From Thermoleophilia bacterium (lineage in GTDB: Bacteria > Actinomycetota > Thermoleophilia > Miltoncostaeales > Miltoncostaeaceae): a DNA stretch of 8,321 nt. Below the pieces are notes generated by a model. That model was not told the DNA's origin. It made no database searches and was given only the letters and a program-made list of their open reading frames with translations. This document shows, in pieces, positions 6,104 to 8,321 of this stretch; within the stretch, counting starts at the first letter, position 1; the number at the start of each line of letters is the position of its first letter. The translations under genes were made by a program, and so were the position numbers. The DNA is taken from the NCBI GenBank assembly GCA_029861485.1, contig JAOTZF010000072.1, positions 1-8,321 of the forward strand, given 5' to 3'.

Positions 6104-7123
6104 CTACTCGTCCACCACGTCGAAGAAGCCCATCCATCCGAGCTCGGCGAACTCCGACTGGTGGGCGTGGAACATGAAGAGTCCGGTGTTGGCGAAATCG
6201 ATCTCGATGATGCCTCGCTCGCCTTGGCACTGCATGATGGTGTCGGTGTACTCGAACTGATCGGTGCTTCCGGTGCGGTAGTACCGGAAGAAGTCGCCGT
6301 GCAAGTGGAAGGAGTTGATCAGGTCGAACTCGGTGAGGTTCGCCAGGTAGATCCGCACCAGCTCGGATCGCCTCACGCGAATCGGAAACTTGGCGTAGTA
6401 AAAGGCCTTGCCATTGACGGCGTAGAAGTTGTTCTCGCCGTCGCCGTCGGTATCGAAGCCGTTCATCACCATGACCAGCTCCTTGGCGGGCGGCCGTGGA
6501 GTCGGCGGGTCGATGATGAACGCGCCATAGAGCCCCTTGTGGATGTGCTTCTTGAGGGGCGGGGCGTGGCAGTGATAGAGCTGCATCCCGTATGGCCGCG
6601 CAGGGAAGCGATACGTGAACGACTCGCCGGGCTCGACGATCTCGAACACGCCGTCCATGTTCGCCGGATGGATGCCATGAAAGTGGATCGTGTGCGGGTG
6701 AGAGCCCGCGTTCGAGAACTCGACCTCGAGGATGTCGCCCTCGGTCGCGCGCATGACCGGCCCTGGCACCGTGCCGTTGTAGGTCCACGCCGGGAAGAAC
6801 ACGCCTTTTGCGACCTCGATATCCCGGTCCATCGCCACGATTTCGTAGTGGCGGACGCGGCCCGGCTCCGCTGTCAGGGCCGGCGGCGGGATGAGGAGGG
6901 CATCGAGCTCACCCCGTTCGCCCGGCGCGACGACGTCGGGACCGACGTGTGCCCCCTGCTGATGATCAGCGGCGGCGGAGGCCTCGGGCCCATCCCCATT
7001 GCCAGGGTCGTCCGCAGCCTGAGCGAGCCCCGCGACCGGCAGCGAGGCCGCCATAGGCATTGCCAAGGCAAGCGGCGCTGTACGAGCCAGCATTTCCCGG
7101 CGGGTGGTGCCCTTCTTAGCCAC
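6104..7123 (-). CDS. Tat-exported two-domain multicopper oxidase
   Basis: A 339-residue protein with a Tat signal (TTRREMLART, hydrophobic stretch, AQA cleavage site near 36), so it acts outside the cytoplasmic membrane. Cupredoxin domain 1 spans about 88-205 and domain 2 about 212-337. All eight histidines of a trinuclear copper centre are visible as four HxH pairs: H147/H149 (HFHG), H184/H186 (YHCHAPP), H273/H275 (FHLHG) and H319/H321 (FHAHQ). The type 1 site lies only in domain 1: H144, C185 and H193, with L198 in the axial position as in high-potential laccases. This is the layout of two-domain oxidases with type 1 copper in domain 1 (type C). It should reduce oxygen to water while oxidising a metal ion or phenolic substrate. 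The GTG start is required to include the twin arginines. There is no ribosome-binding site, and a promoter just upstream suggests a leaderless message. The gene leads the operon with the ZIP permease. Confidence 0.92.
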   Translation of the reverse strand: MAKKGTTRREMLARTAPLALAMPMAASLPVAGLAQAADDPGNGDGPEASAAADHQQGAHVGPDVVAPGERGELDALLIPPPALTAEPGRVRHYEIVAMDRDIEVAKGVFFPAWTYNGTVPGPVMRATEGDILEVEFSNAGSHPHTIHFHGIHPANMDGVFEIVEPGESFTYRFPARPYGMQLYHCHAPPLKKHIHKGLYGAFIIDPPTPRPPAKELVMVMNGFDTDGDGENNFYAVNGKAFYYAKFPIRVRRSELVRIYLANLTEFDLINSFHLHGDFFRYYRTGSTDQFEYTDTIMQCQGERGIIEIDFANTGLFMFHAHQSEFAELGWMGFFDVVDE

Positions 7124-7158
7124 GGCTACATTATAGTGTTAGTTCAGGCCCCTATGAA
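7123..7158 (-). promoter_or_regulatory. Promoter of the oxidase-permease operon, apparently leaderless
   Basis: On the minus strand, TATAAT (7135-7130) matches the -10 consensus fully and TTCATA (7158-7153) matches TTGACA in four of six positions, with a 17-base spacer. The GTG start at 7123 begins six bases after the -10, where transcription should start. No Shine-Dalgarno sequence is present. Confidence 0.65.
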
Positions 7159-7168
7159 GATTTAGGGG
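7149..7168. promoter_or_regulatory. Inverted repeat covering the -35 element (candidate operator)
   Basis: CCCCTA (7149-7154), eight free bases, TAGGGG (7163-7168) form a perfect 6+6 dyad that overlaps the -35 hexamer of the multicopper oxidase promoter. Its position suits a repressor of the oxidase-permease operon. It differs from the MerR-type dyad at 7690-7711, so a different regulator is likely. The remaining bases to 7375 (about 200) show no gene. Confidence 0.5.
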
Positions 7169-7375
7169 ATAAGCGACGCACCCAAATGGCCTTGGCGCCC
7201 ATAGAGGCACGCATCCACTTCGCCGCGTGTCGATTTACGGGGTCTCCTTCCTAGTGGGGGTGAGGGGATCGATACGGAGCCTGTCCACCACTCCGAGTCC
7301 GCCTTGTTCTGCTCAGGGCAAGCGCCGGCCGATGTTCAGACCCCGTTCCACGCCAGACCTGCAGGCAACCCCTCC

Positions 7376-7675
7376 TCAGCCCCCTGTGAGCACCTCGCGC
7401 AGTTGGGCGATGGTCGGTGACCCTGCCGGCCCAACAGGCGTTGAATACACGCGACACGACAGCCCGACCGACGCGTCGGCATCGGCGAAGGCGTCAACGC
7501 CGTCGATGTGGATGCTGGGGGAGCCGTGGAAACCCACCCGCTCAGCCTCCTCAGGCGTCTCTACGAGTCGCCTCCTGAGGCGCAGATCGGGAAGCTCGTC
7601 GGCGAGGGCGCGAAGGCGCTCGTCGGCCACCTTCCCGTTGGGGCAGTCATCGAAATACAGCAGTGTCACGTCCAT
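7376..7675 (-). CDS. Small thioredoxin-like protein under MerR-type control
   Basis: A 99-residue protein with a compact thioredoxin-like pattern. There is a first strand and active-site turn (VTLLYFDDCPNG, C11), a helix (ADERLRALADEL), then GFHGSPSIHIDG (48-59) carrying the loop proline before a strand, and C74 in VGLSCRVYSTP. Instead of the CxxC pair of thioredoxin, C11 is followed by PN, so it is probably not a classical disulfide reductase. Relatives of this YFDxCPN type often sit beside heavy-metal MerR regulators and are sometimes labelled alkylmercury lyase-like. I know of no firm function; thiol-based metal handling is an inference. The ATG at 7675 is placed where the MerR-type promoter should start transcription, and no ribosome-binding site is seen. 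It is divergent from the MerR gene. Confidence 0.8.
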   Translation of the reverse strand: MDVTLLYFDDCPNGKVADERLRALADELPDLRLRRRLVETPEEAERVGFHGSPSIHIDGVDAFADADASVGLSCRVYSTPVGPAGSPTIAQLREVLTGG

Positions 7676-7682
7676 GAACGTG

Positions 7683-7714
7683 ACTCTAAACCTTCACCTA
7701 TAGGAGAAGGTCAA
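7683..7714 (-). promoter_or_regulatory. MerR-type promoter and operator between the thioredoxin-like and MerR genes
   Basis: A 22-base dyad at 7690-7711, ACCTTC-N-CCTATAGG-N-GAAGGT, has a single non-complementary pair. It lies in the long spacer of a minus-strand promoter with -35 TTGACC (7714-7709) and -10 TAGAGT (7688-7683), 20 bases apart. Stretched spacers with a central ACCTTC/GAAGGT dyad are the hallmark of CueR- and ZntR-like MerR control. The MerR gene beside it is the obvious partner and may control itself through the same site. Confidence 0.8.
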
Positions 7715-7730
7715 GCGGTAATCTGGAGCA

Positions 7731-8141
7731 ATGCGAATTGGAGAACTCGCCGAGGCGGTCAACTTGCCGACCCGCACCATCCGCTACTACGAGCGGCGGG
7801 GCCTGCTCGCCGAACCGCAGCGGGCATCGAACGGCTACCGCGTCTACGACCAGCAGACAATGGACCGCACCCGCTTCATCTGCCGCGCGCAGGCCGCCGG
7901 GTTCACCCTTGCGGAGATCCGCAGCATCATCGATATCTGGGCCGAGGGGGCCTCGCCTTGCTCTCATGTTGCAGAGCTGCTCGAAGCCAAGCTTGATGAC
8001 GTACGCCAACGGCGTCGTCAACTCGCTGCCGTTGAGCGAGTTCTCAAAGAACTCATCGAGCGCGGGCGAAGCTTCGATCCGGCTGACTGTCGAGACGAGG
8101 AAATCTGCGGGATGCTGACCCATCCCGGCGGCGGTAGCTGA
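7731..8141 (+). CDS. MerR-family heavy-metal-responsive regulator
   Basis: A 136-residue DNA-binding protein of usual MerR length. The N-terminal winged helix is textbook: MRIGELAEAVNLPTRTIRYY, then ERRGLL and SNGYRVYD. The hinge helices (RFICRAQAAGFTLAEIRSII) lead to a long dimer helix at about 80-112. Metal-site residues are C77 and H79 in SPCSHV, at the place of the first MerR cysteine, and C120 and C126 in DPADCRDEEICGML. Actinobacterial heavy-metal MerR proteins share this PCxHV plus DPADC/IC pattern. The second cysteine of true mercury MerR (ELVCAC) is replaced by ELIERG, so mercury specificity is unlikely to be classical; copper, zinc, cadmium or lead are open. GGAG lies only two bases before the ATG, too close for a normal ribosome site. 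It probably bends the operator at 7690-7711 to activate the divergent gene. Confidence 0.93.
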   Translation: MRIGELAEAVNLPTRTIRYYERRGLLAEPQRASNGYRVYDQQTMDRTRFICRAQAAGFTLAEIRSIIDIWAEGASPCSHVAELLEAKLDDVRQRRRQLAAVERVLKELIERGRSFDPADCRDEEICGMLTHPGGGS

Positions 8142-8157
8142 GGAGAAGACCGCCTGG

Positions 8158-8321
8158 CTAGCAGCGGTGCCAGCTCGGCACGACCCAGCGGAACAGTGCC
8201 AGACCCCGTCGCCGGCACCAGCAGTCGGGCTGGCATTCACAGCTCAAGGAGGTGCGGCGCTCCAGCACGTGACCCATCAGCGCGGCACCGAGAAAGGCGG
8301 CTGCGACCACAAGGAGGGTCT
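8158..8321 (-). CDS. Small cysteine-rich membrane protein, C-terminal part (partial)
   Basis: The minus-strand frame is open from the window edge to a TAG at 8160-8158, giving 53 visible residues. A hydrophobic segment (TLLVVAAAFLGAALMGHVL) is followed by a basic ERR and a tail with five cysteines: SCECQPDCWC (four cysteines in ten residues), RRRGLALFRWVVPSWHR and a final cysteine. The frame looks real because the membrane segment, charge step and CxC...CxC cluster are ordered as in small one-pass metal or redox proteins. I recall similar unnamed actinobacterial tails ending FRWVFP plus a basic end, but cannot check this. The cluster could bind a metal, in keeping with the MerR gene that converges on it 16 bases away. 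The start lies beyond the window. Confidence 0.6.
   Translation of the reverse strand, partial: TLLVVAAAFLGAALMGHVLERRTSLSCECQPDCWCRRRGLALFRWVVPSWHRC

Noticed and set aside
6161..7165. Long open plus-strand frame opposite the multicopper oxidase
   Set aside because: Mirror frame of a highly conserved gene caused by codon bias; no domain features of its own.
7667..7682. CACGT-N6-ACGTG dyad over the start of the thioredoxin-like gene
   Set aside because: Short and partly coding. The MerR-type operator already explains regulation here.
1..8321. CRISPR array, insertion sequence or prophage genes
   Set aside because: No regularly spaced repeats, transposase motifs or phage structural genes were seen on either strand.

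Overview
This is a GC-rich window (roughly 65% by eye) of the kind seen in actinobacteria. A soil actinobacterium, perhaps of class Thermoleophilia, would fit the protein styles, the GTG starts and the apparent leaderless genes, but no marker gene proves this. Intact genes alternate with decayed ones, so the region looks like an accessory locus under turnover. The clearest theme is copper and metal redox.

Left part (1-2950). The window opens inside an HD-GYP type c-di-GMP phosphodiesterase, which ends at 540 and is followed by a strong hairpin terminator. A stretch without an intact gene follows. It holds a frameshifted remnant of an unknown secreted-type protein (minus strand, about 700-1083) and the first copy of a small dispersed repeat. 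Next come an intact VOC/glyoxalase-fold protein (1347-1742), a second repeat copy, an unrecognised 173-residue protein on the minus strand (1926-2447), and a broken SAM-dependent methyltransferase (2538-2896, minus).

Middle part (2950-4890). After a third repeat copy comes an exported, probably lipid-anchored, NirK/AniA-like two-cupredoxin copper protein (3168-4226). It keeps the type 1 and type 2 copper ligands, but glutamine stands where the axial methionine is expected. Convergent to it is a C-terminal fragment of a zinc-type alcohol dehydrogenase (4254 to about 4546, minus), followed by about 340 bases with nothing recognised.

Right part (4889-8321). A minus-strand operon encodes a Tat-exported two-domain multicopper oxidase (6104-7123) and, with no base between stop and start, a ZIP-family metal permease with an added outside domain (4889-6103). 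This looks like an oxidase-permease pair for metal uptake. Its promoter has a consensus -10 placed so that transcription would start at the GTG codon, and a CCCCTA-N8-TAGGGG dyad covers the -35. Further right, a MerR-family metal regulator (7731-8141) is divergent from a small thioredoxin-like protein (7376-7675), with a near-perfect MerR-type operator between them. The window ends in the C-terminal part of a small cysteine-rich membrane protein on the minus strand (8158-8321).

How the genes may work together: the MerR protein probably senses a thiophilic metal and controls the thioredoxin-like protein. The two exported copper oxidases and the ZIP permease would handle metal at the cell surface. 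This linkage is inferred from gene order and protein families, not shown directly.
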